Shown in pieces: positions 49,018-60,225 of a DNA stretch of 64,000 nt (its first letter is position 1; each line of letters starts with the position of its first letter). A model generated the notes under the pieces. That model saw only the letters and a program-made list of their open reading frames with translations. It was not told the origin of the DNA and made no database searches. The translations under genes were made by a program, and so were the position numbers. This stretch comes from Microvelia longipes (Eukaryota > Arthropoda > Insecta > Hemiptera > Veliidae): positions 40,771,627 to 40,835,626 of the forward strand of contig JACMZG010001908.1 in NCBI GenBank assembly GCA_018340805.1, read 5' to 3'.

Positions 49018-49812
49018 AAAAAATCGGGTACGGGGTACCTCGAAATTTTTCCTCGTAACTCCGATTCGCTACACTAACCCTCCCAGCCTTGGACTCGCTT
49101 CGCTCGTCTTCAGAAATACAAGTTGTTAAATTTATACTGCAACACGTCTTTGCACTCTCTTCGCTCGTCCTCAGTTAGTAAATACATTCGTTTCATTCCC
49201 AGTGGTGATTTATCGAGGCACAGACCAGGCTCGATACTGCTTAACTATTATGAGCCACCAAAAATCATGGATAGACTTGTTTTAATATAACGAAACACCA
49301 AAAAATTAAATACACTTGTACCAAATTTCAACTCTTTGGATTACTTTCCGTTTTTTTACAATTTTTTAAAAACGTATACAACTCATTCGATAAAAAATTG
49401 AACTAATGCTGATAATGAGATAAACTAAGCACATATGTTAGTCTTATACTTGGCTACATGCGTGCCAAATCGGATGGCATAATTTTTCCGTGTTTTATGA
49501 ATTTTTTTATTTATTTTATGTTTTATTTTTTCTGAGTCATTAATGCGGTTTAATGATGTCATAAAAAATAGCACAACAACAGCGGTAGACTGATTATTGT
49601 ACTAAATTTCAACTCTCTAGCATAAAAATACACTGGGCGCTACGATGATAACTGACACACACACATACAGACAGACAACTTTGCGAAAATCACTCAGGAG
49701 GCCTTAAAACGCCAGGAACGGATCATTTCAGTGATATCCCGGTTTCGAATTTTTTGCAAACACAATACTTTTCCTATATACCTACGGTATAAATGAAGAA
49801 AAGTAAAAATAT
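49018..49812 (+). repeat. Repeat A, full-length reference copy with 5S-like segment
   Basis: About 795 bp, used here as the reference. Head aaatcgggtacggggtacct; two cgcttcgctcgtc motifs; 5S-like segment at 49195-49258 on the minus strand (gctcgatactgcttaac); a gctgataatgagat block; taatgatgtcat; aactctctagcataaa; gggcgctacgatgataactg with an (AC) run; actcaggaggccttaaaacg; terminal hairpin acttttcctatatacctacg with atgaagaaaagta. No open frame spans it. Confidence 0.9.
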
Positions 49813-50639
49813 AAATGTCTTTTCTTCTGACTATTATATTGAAGCCTCCTTGAACCCACACTTTATAAGTAACTAGTAACAAATCAAGCAATAATCCCAA
49901 TGCACAAGTACAAAGCTGAATAATAGCTTTTTTACAAAAAATAGGTAAATGTTTAATATCTTGTGATATTAAAGCGGAAGAAGAGAAACATTGTTTCCAC
50001 TTTCACTCAAAGTCATCTAGAAAATGCAGTCTTAAAGGTATTGTTAGCCATTTTTATTAAATCTTCACGACTTTGACTTGGGTAAACCTACTGTGATTTA
50101 TGTAAATAAGATTTGACCGGGTTAAAGTTCAATAGACATATTTACTTCCCAGTTCATCTTACGTATAAATATACATCTTGCATATAGACAATACTAGATT
50201 CTGTTACTTGTTGAGTAAATAAAATTTTATTTATTTTATTGTATAAAATTCTATTATGTTTCTGTAAGCAAACAAATATTACGGCATAATAGAAGAGTTA
50301 GTAATATGCAACTAAGAGTGCATCTTGCGTTTTGACGAGGTCATCATAGTATTATAACTAACATTTAAAGAGTGGATCTTTGTTTTGAGATATCACAGTG
50401 ACTAAAGAGGATTAATACAACGCTTTCTAAAATGAAGCTCCTTCTTTTGCTTCTGATGCATCTTGCTAGCGCTGCAAGAATCTCACATACCTCTTTTTGA
50501 ACAGAGGTTATTTTTATTTGAGGTTATAAAACACTTTTGTATCCATACCTCGTGATTAGTTGGCGTTTTATTTTATTATCTTTGCTCGAGAAGACGTTAA
50601 AACTTTTATCCCAAAAACATAAAAATTGTAAAAAAAAAA
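49813..50639. other. AT-rich stretch, nothing recognised
   Basis: No repeat-family match beyond the repeat A edge. Confidence 0.5.
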
Positions 50640-50790
50640 CAGCGGTGTATACATAAACTTGTGGAACGGAATCGCAAAGCATATTGAACAAATGCTCGAT
50701 TTCGCTGTGTGTTCTACTAAGCGTTAAGGTACCCGCCACAAAGTTAGGATTCTGGCGGCCATCTTGCTTCATTTTGAAAAGCGTTGATGT
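50640..50790 (-). promoter_or_regulatory. Promoter-like or first-exon-like island with YY1/Pho-type motif
   Basis: On the minus strand, gcaagatggccgcc (complement of 50754-50767) matches the YY1/Pleiohomeotic-type element that overlaps start codons in many animal genes. It lies within an ATG-started frame reading MKQDGRQNPNFVAGTLTLSR and continuing through HSEIEHLFNMLCDSVPQVYV. The 150-base patch is less AT-rich than its surroundings. Beyond about 50640 the frame falls into a poly-A/T run. No family is recognised; it may be a gene start or a transposon 5' end. Confidence 0.28.
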
Positions 50791-52404
50791 ATTAACCGGT
50801 AGTCAATAAGCTAAAGTGTATCTATAATTATTGTCACATATTTTTATTTATTGTTTCACAACACAGTATACACTGCATTTACACATACGACCACATATCT
50901 ATAAATTCTAGTATACCCATAATTATATCCATGAGAGATTTATACAAATTGTCCATTGTTAAAAGACGGAATATCCTTAATTAAAGAAATAGCTTGCATC
51001 AAAAATCTATCTAGTCTATTGCTACTAGCAGGACATGAAATATCTGAACGGCTTTAAAAGACCACTTTCAGGCGACAACAGTTGGTGTTGGTGGTGACAA
51101 ATTTATACTCGACGTATAAACTTATCTAGTGCTCTGAAACTCATGTAATTTAAGAGTTTCGGGATATTTTTCAAAAACAGGTAATTGATATAAAGGTCTA
51201 TCAAAGCTACTGCATTTCTGCAAAAGATTATGATATCATACAAATTAATAACATGAAACTATCTAGACACAATTTAAACTATTTCAACTCGATTATTAAC
51301 ACTTTATGAGCTCATAATTAAAAAACTAATTAATAAGTATCATCTTGCATACAAAATAAAGACCTTGATCGTAGCATCAATATCCTCACTAACAAAAGAA
51401 AAGTTCAATCCACTTCTTTACACGTAATACCTTTGTGGTCATTTCGAAATACGGGTGTCAACATTTTTAGACCGGGAGGGTTTTATCTATTAGATAATAT
51501 CGATATAAAAGGAGATCTAAAGGATAGGGATAGGATATAAAATATTCTATAAATCGGAAGATGTCACATACAGGTGTGTCAAGAAATGGGATCAAGAGAA
51601 AATTTTTAAGTCGTCAGCAAACACAGTCTTGGGATAGGGGTGGCATATTCTTATATCAGGATAACTGAATTTTTAATCATGCATATTCTATAACATTTAG
51701 CGGTTACGCAAACTAGCTCTAACTCAGTACGTTTTAAGCAATGTGTATTTAAATTTCAAAAATAAGAAACATATAAATCTTAATTTATCGAATATTTTAT
51801 CTATACAATTTTAAGGTTTTTTCTTTATACTTTTTGCAGTCAGAACTAAATATGTCCTTTTATACCTGTAAACCGAACTCAGGATGTTTTCGAAACCTTT
51901 GTCACTCCATGCACTTGTTCTTAATCCTTGTTTTAATGGCATTCACACGTTTCATAACCTGTGAACTTGAAGATCCAGTGAGAAGAAAGACGTTTTATTA
52001 CTAAGCAAAAAGTGTAAATGTGTTTTTATCGTTTTTATGCCTATTATAAAGGTATTTAAAAGTCATATCACAGTGTCAAGTTTATATGAGTATTACTCCT
52101 GTTCATACAATTAATGGTGTAACTTAGTAATACTTTCAACAAGGTCTTCGGCTTTTCAGAACAAATAAGTTAAATGTCAACTACTTCGAATCATAATAGC
52201 TATAATAACATAATAGCATCCTCACTAGTTGAGCTAACACTTGGAAATAAACGAGATTTCATTGACAGAGAAAATAGTTTGCCTCACTGTTCTAGTGACT
52301 CTACAGTTTCTATTCTCCTCTTTCTATTTAAATGTACAAATTTTACACTTTTTCAAATTGGAATCATTTGATGATATACAGTTTAAACAACTATAATAAT
52401 AATA
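50791..52404. other. AT-rich stretch, no recognised gene
   Basis: The frame at 52174-52371 is Ser/Asn-rich and unsupported. No shared repeats were seen. Confidence 0.5.
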
Positions 52405-52562
52405 TAATAAAAATGTCCGTCTTATAAGGGACAACCCCTGCGAGAACTACCTCAGGTAGTAGTTACAAGCGTTACGCTCCAAGTGTATTCTAAAGTTGGC
52501 AACAATTTATTTAAACAATTATCTTATAGAAACTGAGAGCGAAACCTGGGATGCGAACCCCA
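52405..52562 (-). mobile_element. SINE D copy, truncated head
   Basis: The minus strand carries the B box ggttcgcatcc (complement of 52549-52559), then caggtttcgctctcag, a linker, and a tail with gttctcgcaggggttgtccc. It aligns with 62250-62410 over most of its length. The A-box half is missing. Confidence 0.7.
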
Positions 52563-52761
52563 ATTTAAACAACTAACTATAAAAAACATGGCCCCAATCT
52601 CATTAGCTCATTTTTCTTATGGAAATTATTTAAATAATTCTTCCCATATTAAAACCAATACATTAAAAAATTATTAATTAGGCCCGAATTCAAAATTGGG
52701 AAAATTCAAAATACGTTTTAGTCAGAGGTCATAATAAAAATCAACAATAATTTCTACTTAA

Positions 52762-52980
52762 TTATTTTGAAGGTTTAAAATAAAATTCCTCAAGCCTTTC
52801 TTTAATTTTTGATGTAAGATAGGGAAGCCTAGTAAAATTTTGAATTGCTAGTTTAACTGTTCCTAAAATATTAGATTTCGTTAATATGCCATACGTTTTC
52901 AGTAGCTTATCATAAAAAAGTATCTTTTCGGTCTTTAAGAAACATGTAGCTCCAGGCAAGCCTACCTCCTCAAAATTGAC
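52762..52980 (-). CDS. Possible terminal coding exon, unrecognised
   Basis: An acceptor-like cgtttttcttaaag (minus strand) ends at 52981. The following frame, in phase, reads VNFEEVGLPGATCFLKTEKI, then DKLLKTYGILTKSNILGTVK and ends KIKERLEEFYFKPSK at a stop at 52762-52764. It has balanced Lys/Glu content and looks more protein-like than background frames. The same open frame continues upstream into the hairpin end of a repeat A copy, which argues that only this part could be genic. No domain is recognised; a last exon, a transposon fragment or a chance frame are all possible. Confidence 0.3.
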   Translation of the reverse strand, partial: VNFEEVGLPGATCFLKTEKILFYDKLLKTYGILTKSNILGTVKLAIQNFTRLPYLTSKIKERLEEFYFKPSK

Positions 52981-53029
52981 CTTTAAGAAAAACGTGTATA
53001 CTACTCCAATCCAAATAATTTTTGAATAA

Positions 53030-53650
53030 TTTTTTACTACTTTTCCTATTACTTTACCCCACGGTATAAGGAAGTATTGTATTTGCACTTAAAATCCGAA
53101 ACTGAGATTACACATTAATTATTCGTTTTAGGTGTTTCAAGGCCTCCTGAGTCAGTTTTACCGAGTTGTCTGTTTTTTGTGTATGTGTTGTCATCATAAC
53201 GCCTACTGTATTTTTGCAAGAGAATTAAAACTTGGTTCAAAAACTAATCTAGTTGTGCTATCCGAAAAATAATTCTATTATATAATGATGGCATAATATA
53301 ATTGTATCAAAATAATTGAATTGTATGGTATCATAATAATTGTAGTAATGTCTCACAAAAAAAACCAATTAACAAAGAACATTGTAGTATCGATTTAAAA
53401 TTTAGCTTGGATGCAGTCCCATATCAGATCAACAAATTTGCAAAGTTTCATTTCATTATTAGCATTGGTTCCTAAAGATTAGAAAAGGCATCCAGTTCTG
53501 TTTGTCATGAGCGTATCCCTTTATTTAAAAAAGAAGTACACCAACTTTCTTTTTAATACGGCTAATATATCTACGGTTTTTGTTGGATCAAAAGTGATAA
53601 GCAGAATCGTGCAAGGTCAGTACCAAGGATCTTGAATACAAGGGATGACG
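53030..53650 (-). repeat. Repeat A copy with diverged 5S-like segment
   Basis: Hairpin end tttttactacttttcctatt...ggtataaggaagtattg, then ggcctcctgagtcagtttta. The 5S-like segment is at 53582-53638 on the plus strand (gataagcagaatcgtgcaag, then gtaccaaggatcttg), the most diverged of the nine. The head is missing. Confidence 0.82.
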
Positions 53651-54436
53651 CGCTACGTCGATTTGTCAAAAATGTGACCCCGTCAAAGATAAAAAATAGA
53701 GAATAATACATCACAAAACAACCACAATCTCCACATGATTGGTATGAAGCTTGCAATTATTACTTAAACTGCGCATGTCTTAAATTTAGTGGCAAACTTA
53801 CCTTTCAACGAAAGGTTTATATTATTTTAGGTTATAAAAAAATAGTGAACAGTAATATACTTTATTTTGCTGGCTGCCACCTCGTGTGTTAATATTTTAT
53901 TAAAAATAAAGGTTATTCATTCGAATGCTTTATTTGGGTCAGTAAATGATATTGTAGATGGCACTGCTGGAATAAAACGGAATATTTAACACCCAGAGGA
54001 CGTGTAAAGCGATTCCACTTTGTGGAAACAACCTACAATATAAATTTAGAAATTCTTATATTCTCAGGACGAGTTTAGCTCACTGATATATAAAACATCC
54101 CCCCCTTCTTTTGGATGCAGATACAAGTAATAATTATTGTTTAAGATTTGTTGCGTTTTTGTTAAATAATCTATTAAAGTTGCCTAAAGTTCACTTGTTA
54201 ATGTTGTTAAATAATCAATTAAAAATAAATAATCAATTCACTAATTTTGGTACTAAGCTTCTTGAACCTTTTAGACCCTAATTAAAATCCAGAGTGACCG
54301 TCACTTCAGCATTTTAGAGGCCTTCATAAATAAATTATATCCAAAGTTTCTGCCGAGATATTTTTCTGTATTGAATTTGATTTTGAGTCATATTTTTTCT
54401 GTTTGAACAAGAAAAGTGAACATCCATACAAAATAA
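53651..54436. other. AT-rich stretch, nothing recognised
   Basis: No motif or repeat-family match was found. Confidence 0.5.
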
Positions 54437-54448
54437 ATATATATATAT

Positions 54449-54490
<42 letters not shown>
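54437..54490. repeat. (AT)n microsatellite
   Basis: TA tract with one break near 54461. Confidence 0.96.
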
Positions 54491-54493
<3 letters not shown>

Positions 54494-55048
54494 GTTATAA
54501 AATTTGACAGCCTTGTATATAGATATTCTCATTAGATCTTATTGGGATTTTTTATTATGTAAAATTCTTTTAGGAATCAATTTACGAGGTAAGAGCAGAA
54601 AACAATACTTTTTAACAAATACATTTTTTGAATTTTTTTTTAATTTAAAATTCAAATTTATTATATGTTTTGTTGATTAGTTAAGCTCGTCAAATTTTTA
54701 GTTGTTGATAGTTTGTAATATAATTTAGCTCCAGGCTAGCAAGCGGTTTGAATGATGAATGAATATAATGAAATGAGCTGTAAAAGTTTATCATGTAACA
54801 CTGATATAGTTATAAAAATGTCTGTAACCGACTCTCTTAATAGCATGCTTCAAGAAAGGGTGGGCCTTATAAACAATAAATATGTAGCAATATGATAACA
54901 TAATAAACAAAGTTTTCCTGAAATTTATAATAACATGCAGATGCAGAAGGTATATTCAATGTAGAGCTAAGAGACGTTTATGATAATTATATCAAATATT
55001 GATACATAAGGTTAATCTCTAGAATTAGGTTACACTCAAAATAAATAG
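54491..55048. other. AT-rich spacer
   Basis: No recognised content. Confidence 0.5.
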
Positions 55049-55472
55049 TTTATCTCCAGACGGTGTATAATGTAAAATTTATTAACTAGTTTTTAGGGAG
55101 TATAGAAGCACTTTTCACTCCCAAGGGAGGGTGAAAAGTGTTTCCTAGTTTCACTCCCAAATGTTTCCTATTATTGGATTATTAGAGCCAATTTTTTAGG
55201 GAAGTGGTATTCTTTAAATTTATACAGGTGACTGATCAATGTTTGTAATTTTCGCGTAGGTGGCACCACCAAAATTTATAAGGAGGACCGGACCAAAAAT
55301 TTTTTTTTTAATTGGCTCAAAATCTGTTTCAGGTCAATAGAAGTTGTTTGGAGCAATATTTTTTTTTTTTTTTGGGCAGCCCCCCTAAATTTATTAGGGG
55401 GTCCGACCCCAAAAAAAATAAGAATAAAGTACAACAAAACATCTTAAAATAAAATAAACGTCTGGAGATAAA
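55049..55472. mobile_element. Candidate TIR element, 424 bp
   Basis: The ends are perfect 14-bp inverted repeats, tttatctccagacg at 55049-55062 and cgtctggagataaa at 55459-55472. Inside are a hairpin cacttttcactccc/ggagggtgaaaagtg near 55109-55140 and two diverged direct copies of a block of the type cc-aaatttat-agg-gg-ccg-cc near 55265 and 55380, separated by poly-T. No coding capacity. Probably nonautonomous. Confidence 0.65.
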
Positions 55473-55499
55473 ATCTTGTATGCAACTTGGGAGTAAAAT

Positions 55500-55640
55500 G
55501 CTATTTCCCCCTCGCAATTACCTCCCTCAGCTTTGCCTCAGGAATTAAAGACATAAATCCTCGGCTTCGCCTCGGGAGTTAAACACTTTGGTTCCCTCGG
55601 CTTACGCCTCAGGAACCAACTAACTGCTCAGGGAAATATT
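55500..55640. repeat. GC-rich hairpin cluster, family F
   Basis: Successive units with ctcagctttgcctcagg, cctcggcttcgcctcggg and ccctcggcttacgcctc cores. The last has perfect 8-bp outer arms, ttggttcc at 55588-55595 and ggaaccaa at 55612-55619. The core matches the loops at 17516-17775. Confidence 0.75.
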
Positions 55641-56609
55641 AGCATTATTTATTCCCTTGGTGCATAAATAACTATTTCATGGAAAATTTCTTCCTTTGTT
55701 TGTGGTTCAGTCTGCAAAATGTCCTAAGATTAGCAATTCAATTTTTATGTACTTTTATCTTCATTTTACTTAATAATGTCATTTTACCTATAATTAGACA
55801 TTTTATTTTTATTATACTTTATATAATTTAAATTATATAATTATTTAACAAAACAATATAATTAGATATTAATTTTATTTAAATATAAAGTTATTATTGT
55901 TTATGTTATTTATAATTGCTATTTATTAATTATATTATTCACATTATATAATTATTTATTATATTTTTTTATAAAGAAATTTATAAAAACAATAGTTCTC
56001 TAAGTAACAAAAGTCGTTAGGAGTGCTTAAAATAAAAAACAAAAACATTCAAATCTTATTAAAAAATTGTAAATTGACCGCAAAGACGAAGTTAAAATCG
56101 ACTTTTTAATTAGCACTTTGATGGACCATCATCACCGTCAGACCTTAAAGACTTTAGTTTATAAATTATCATATTACATCACTGACCCAATTTGTTCCTA
56201 TTAAAATTATTAAAATTTCTTTTTTTTGGTTCTAATAGCAGCGTATTATGTAAGGTTGTAAAATTATAGCATACATCATCGTCTTTCAATAACAGATATT
56301 CAGTTTCTGTGTAAAATTATCAAGAGCGTTAATTAAGATACAGATAAAAAGTTTGTAAATCGATTTCATCCAAGCAAGAAATATTAAAATATAGTCTGTT
56401 AAATTTAGATCACTTTTCTACAAATTTAATAAACTGTTATAAACAATGAAAGAAGTAAAACAACTATGCTATTGAGCTGTTATTTCTATTATTGAAAAAT
56501 TGTTTACGGAACAACATTAGGCTCATTAAGTGGTAGTAAAATATTATTTGTATAAAGTAAATTGCTATATAAGGGTTGAATAACAATTTTTAATTGATTG
56601 ACGTTGTAA
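55641..56609. other. Very AT-rich stretch
   Basis: Positions 55780-55980 are extremely AT-rich. No motif recognised. Confidence 0.55.
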
Positions 56610-57368
56610 ATAAATCGGGTACGGGGTACCTCAGAACTTTTCCTCATCGCATAAGGTTCGCTACGCTCATCCTCATGTTTCAGACTCGCTTCCCTCGTCC
56701 TCAGAATAGACAAGTTGTTAAATTTATACTACAACACGTCTTCGAACTCGCTTTGCCCGTCCTCAGATAGTAAATACATCTATTTCATTCCCAGCGGTTT
56801 CATCCAGGCACTGACCACGCTCGATGCTGCTTAAATTTTATGACCCAACAAACAGCATGAATAATCCGTTCCAATACGATATTGAAACAAAACATAGTGT
56901 ACTCCTTTAATACGTAAATGTATCCATACACTTGTACAAAATGTCAACTCAATTAGAGTATTTTCCGATTTTTTAACAATTTTTTAATTGACATTAAACT
57001 TGGCAAATGTGTTAGTTTTATAAATGTCTACATGCGTGCTAAATATTAATCCAATCGCACCATTTTCCCCTGATTTGTGATTTTTCTAAATTTTTGCTGA
57101 GTCATTATTGCGAGTTTTGATGTCATAAAAAATTATTTTCCGGATATCACAACACCTATAGAATAATTTTTGTTTGTACATAGTTTCAACTCTCTCGCAT
57201 AAATACACTATGATGATAACAGAAACACACACACACTTACAGACAGACAACTTTGTAAAAACCACTTAGGAGGCCCTTAAAAACACCTGATCCGGATAAT
57301 TTCGGTGACATTCCAGTTTAAAAATTTTTGCCAACACCTACGCTATAAATGAGGAAAAGTAAAAATGG
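56610..57368 (+). repeat. Repeat A, full-length copy with 5S-like segment
   Basis: Head aaatcgggtacggggtacct; cgcttccctcgtcc and cgctttgcccgtcc motifs; 5S-like segment at 56785-56850 on the minus strand (attcccagcggtttcatcca, then gctcgatgctgcttaa); the tail ends ctataaatgaggaaaagtaa. Close in layout to 49018-49812. Confidence 0.9.
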
Positions 57369-57884
57369 AAATACGGTTCATTTTTAATTTGAAACTCTTT
57401 GATAACGGTTTAAAATAGAGTGTAAACCAATAGATACTTGCCAAAAATGCCGTTCTCAATATAACTTTAAAAATTAAAAAGATAATTATCTAAACAAAGG
57501 TTTAGTGATTTCACTGTACTTCCTGTTGAATTAGTTAAGGAAGCCATAATGATAAAATATTATTAACAAATAATACACTTATGAAAGAAGATCTCAACTA
57601 AGTAACTTTGCACAAACACCATTATATAAAACTGAGAGTAAATAGGGGCATCCAATCATATCTTGGACCATTATACTAAAATCAATTACAATTGTAATAC
57701 AACAAAGTTTATCAAAAGAGATATTTTTAAAAATACTTGTTAATCAATACCTCCTTGACCAATATTTTAATGAAAGTAACGGAAGAATTATATACTCTAC
57801 AAACTTTGACTAATGAGTATTCCCTAAACAACATGGAGATATTTGTAGATGTTGAACGAACGTCAGAGAGTTCTTTTTTACTAG
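57369..57884. other. AT-rich spacer, nothing recognised
   Basis: No recognised content. Confidence 0.5.
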
Positions 57885-57970
57885 TCATTCAATAAAATTG
57901 AACTAATGCTGATAATGAGATACAATTTGGCACTTTATATACATATATATATATATATATATAATATATA

Positions 57971-58021
<51 letters not shown>

Positions 58022-58064
58022 TGAAAATAGAAAAATACCTTAGTATTAAATGATAATACTCTAC
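57885..58064 (+). repeat. Repeat A middle fragment ending in an (AT)n tract
   Basis: aaaattgaactaatgctgat followed by aatgagatacaatttggcac in the plus orientation, then a TA tract at 57943-58018. An opposed repeat A copy begins at about 58065. Confidence 0.8.
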
Positions 58065-58700
58065 AGTGTATTTATGCTAGAGAGTTAAAACTTTGTACAA
58101 AAATCGTTCTGTAGGTGAGTCTACTCGAATCAGCTAGGTGAGTCTCCGAGCTGTTACCATCTCAGATAAGAAAATAGTTTTATGTATTTATAATTTTCAA
58201 GTGTCCCTTCATGACATTGATGATGGCCTCTTGTTAGATTAAATGCGCTTTGCCAATAAACTTTTTTTTTGTGGAGAGACTTTTTTCTTCGTTTTTTATT
58301 CAGACTATAGGTGTAGCTATGCTATCCAGAAAAATATTTTTAATAATAATAACTTAATGACTTAGAAAAAAATTATAAAAAATCATAAAAGTGTGAAAAA
58401 TCGGAAAATACTTCAATTGAGTTGAAACTTAGTACAGGTGTATAGCTTTCAGTAATAAATAAGTACACTAAGTTTCGCTTTATTACGATTTTTATCTATG
58501 ATTTTGTTGGATCATAAATGTTAAGCAGCATCGAGTGTGGTCAGTGTCTAGAATGGTGACCGCTGGAAATGAAATGGTTGTATTTACTATCTAATGACGA
58601 GCGAAGTGAGTGCAAAGACGTGTTGCAGTACAAATTATATGACTTATATAATCCGAGGACGAGCGGAGCGAGTCTGAAGTAGGGAGGATGAGTGTATATT
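58065..58700 (-). repeat. Repeat A copy with 5S-like segment and a ~200-bp insertion
   Basis: tttatgctagagagttaaaa starts the copy. An unrelated insert at about 58108-58305 splits it, with taggtgagtct twice and aataaactttttttttt near its right end. It resumes at actataggtgtagctatgct. The 5S-like segment at 58506-58571 on the plus strand is the best preserved (gttaagcagcatcgagtg, then atggtgaccgctgg). Two gacgagcg(a/g)ag motifs follow. Confidence 0.87.
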
Positions 58701-59220
58701 ACAGCTATTGTTATATATGTTACAGATATAGATATATATTGTTATATATGTTATACATGATATGTTATAATTATTACAGATACTGAATATTAACAGCTTT
58801 GAATATTAACAATTTAATAGACCAACAAAATATGTAAGTTACGGAGATGATCTTATTTTGAGATATATGTATCTAATGAATAGCGGAATGCAACTGTCAA
58901 ATTCAAGGGAGATAGCCACCTTTTAAACATTTCGATGTTTAAACTAGAAAATAAACTAAACAATATATTTCTTTTTTATACTTTTTTTTCAAAAATATAC
59001 ATACACATTTTGAATTTTATTTAAAAATAATATACTTTTACTAATCATTCCCTCGCGACCCAACAATTATTGTCTGCGACCCCAGAGTTGAGTATCGCTG
59101 CGCTAAAAAACCAATTTTATTAAATTTTGTTAATTAAAAAATAATGAGCATAATTTCAATATTATGTGCATAATTAATTTAGTTATGATGAATTTGATGT
59201 TAAACCATGGTTTCTTTCAA
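58701..59220. other. AT-rich sequence with a possible hAT-type end
   Basis: The segment gaccccagagttgagtatcg followed by ctgcgcta at 59080-59106 resembles the subterminal phrase of hAT transposons, but no matching other end was found. Confidence 0.35.
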
Positions 59221-59227
59221 GGGGGGT

Positions 59228-59248
59228 CCGGGGGTAATAACCCCCCGG
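59228..59248. repeat. GC-rich hairpin
   Basis: ccggggg at 59228-59234 pairs with cccccgg at 59242-59248, inside a G-run/C-run island in AT-rich DNA. Confidence 0.85.
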
Positions 59249-60053
59249 TGCATCCAGGATACCTCTCGGCAGGACAAATTAAATATAACCATCCTCTGGG
59301 GTGAAAATTTAGCCCTCTAATAAAATCGTGCCAAAATAAAATCTTGTTGAGATCAAAATAGTAATTTACTTTTATTATTTTGGTTACCATTACCCAAATA
59401 TATTAATTTCAATTATACATATAAATACATTAAAAATTTAAGTTATAGGATAACGTAGTATAGCTGTTTAGAAACCACATTGAATCGAAAGAAATTTGAT
59501 CCTACTATCATTATACATTTATCATGGTTAGTTTTTAATCACGCTATTGTTTGACATGTACTTTTCAAATTAAGGCATTTTCAAATAAATTTTGTGTTAA
59601 CAAAATTCAAATAAAAAAACCTTTTTGTATTTCTTGTAAAAACGGGATCAAAATTAAAGTCTCACAAATTTTATTTTGCATGTCTTCTACTAATTCCCAT
59701 GTTAAATATTTTTTATTATCAAATGCAATAAATAAGTTGTGTCAGTAAACTAAATGATTTCCTAAATGTTACAAAATAACACTAATATCCGCAGATTATA
59801 GCTCAAAAATTATGCATAATTATATCTTTTCACTTTTATCTAAACAGAATAATTATCTAGGTTATCCCAGGGTAAAAAGGAGGAAGAAATTTGTAGGTCA
59901 CAACAACAAGTTTCAAATTTTAATTTTTTTGGGGTTTTATTTTAAAAAATTAGGGTATAGGTTGGACTAAGGGGTTGTTTACAAGGTGGGGGTGCCATAG
60001 TACCAAGGTACCCGGTGAGTGGGGTAGTGTACTCGAGTAAGGGTACCAGAGGG
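59249..60053. other. AT-rich stretch, then a less AT-rich approach to the promoter-like cluster
   Basis: The frame at 59551-59748 is unsupported. From about 59940 the sequence becomes G-rich, with ggtaccaaggtaccc-type repeats. Confidence 0.45.
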
Positions 60054-60225
60054 TATATATGAACTCTAAGCATATCAAACTTAACAGTCAAACATAAGAC
60101 GTTGCTAACGTTATCCACCCCGTTTTAAAACCGGGTTTAATTTTAATTTTTAAATTTTTCCTTTATTTCTCCGGCAGTGAGAAATAAGGAACGCCATCAT
60201 GGCACCGCACCCATTTATGGTTAGT
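60054..60225 (+). promoter_or_regulatory. TATA/Inr-like core promoter and possible first exons
   Basis: tatatat at 60054-60060 lies about 30 bases before an initiator-like acagtc, with A at 60086. A pyrimidine tract ending ttatttctccggcag at 60177 looks like a splice acceptor. It is followed by tgagaaataaggaacgccat and an ATG at 60199 reading MAPHPFM, then gttagt at 60220 as a possible donor. Together they fit a promoter, a noncoding exon and a small ATG-bearing exon. No downstream coding exon is seen in the window, and each signal alone is common by chance. Confidence 0.33.

Noticed and set aside
58506..58571. A functional 5S rRNA gene
   Set aside because: Only about half of 5S is present, embedded in a dispersed repeat with diverged copies; the 5' and 3' stem sequences are missing.
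59080..59106. hAT transposon end
   Set aside because: One subterminal phrase is similar, but no opposite end, target duplication or transposase fragment was found.
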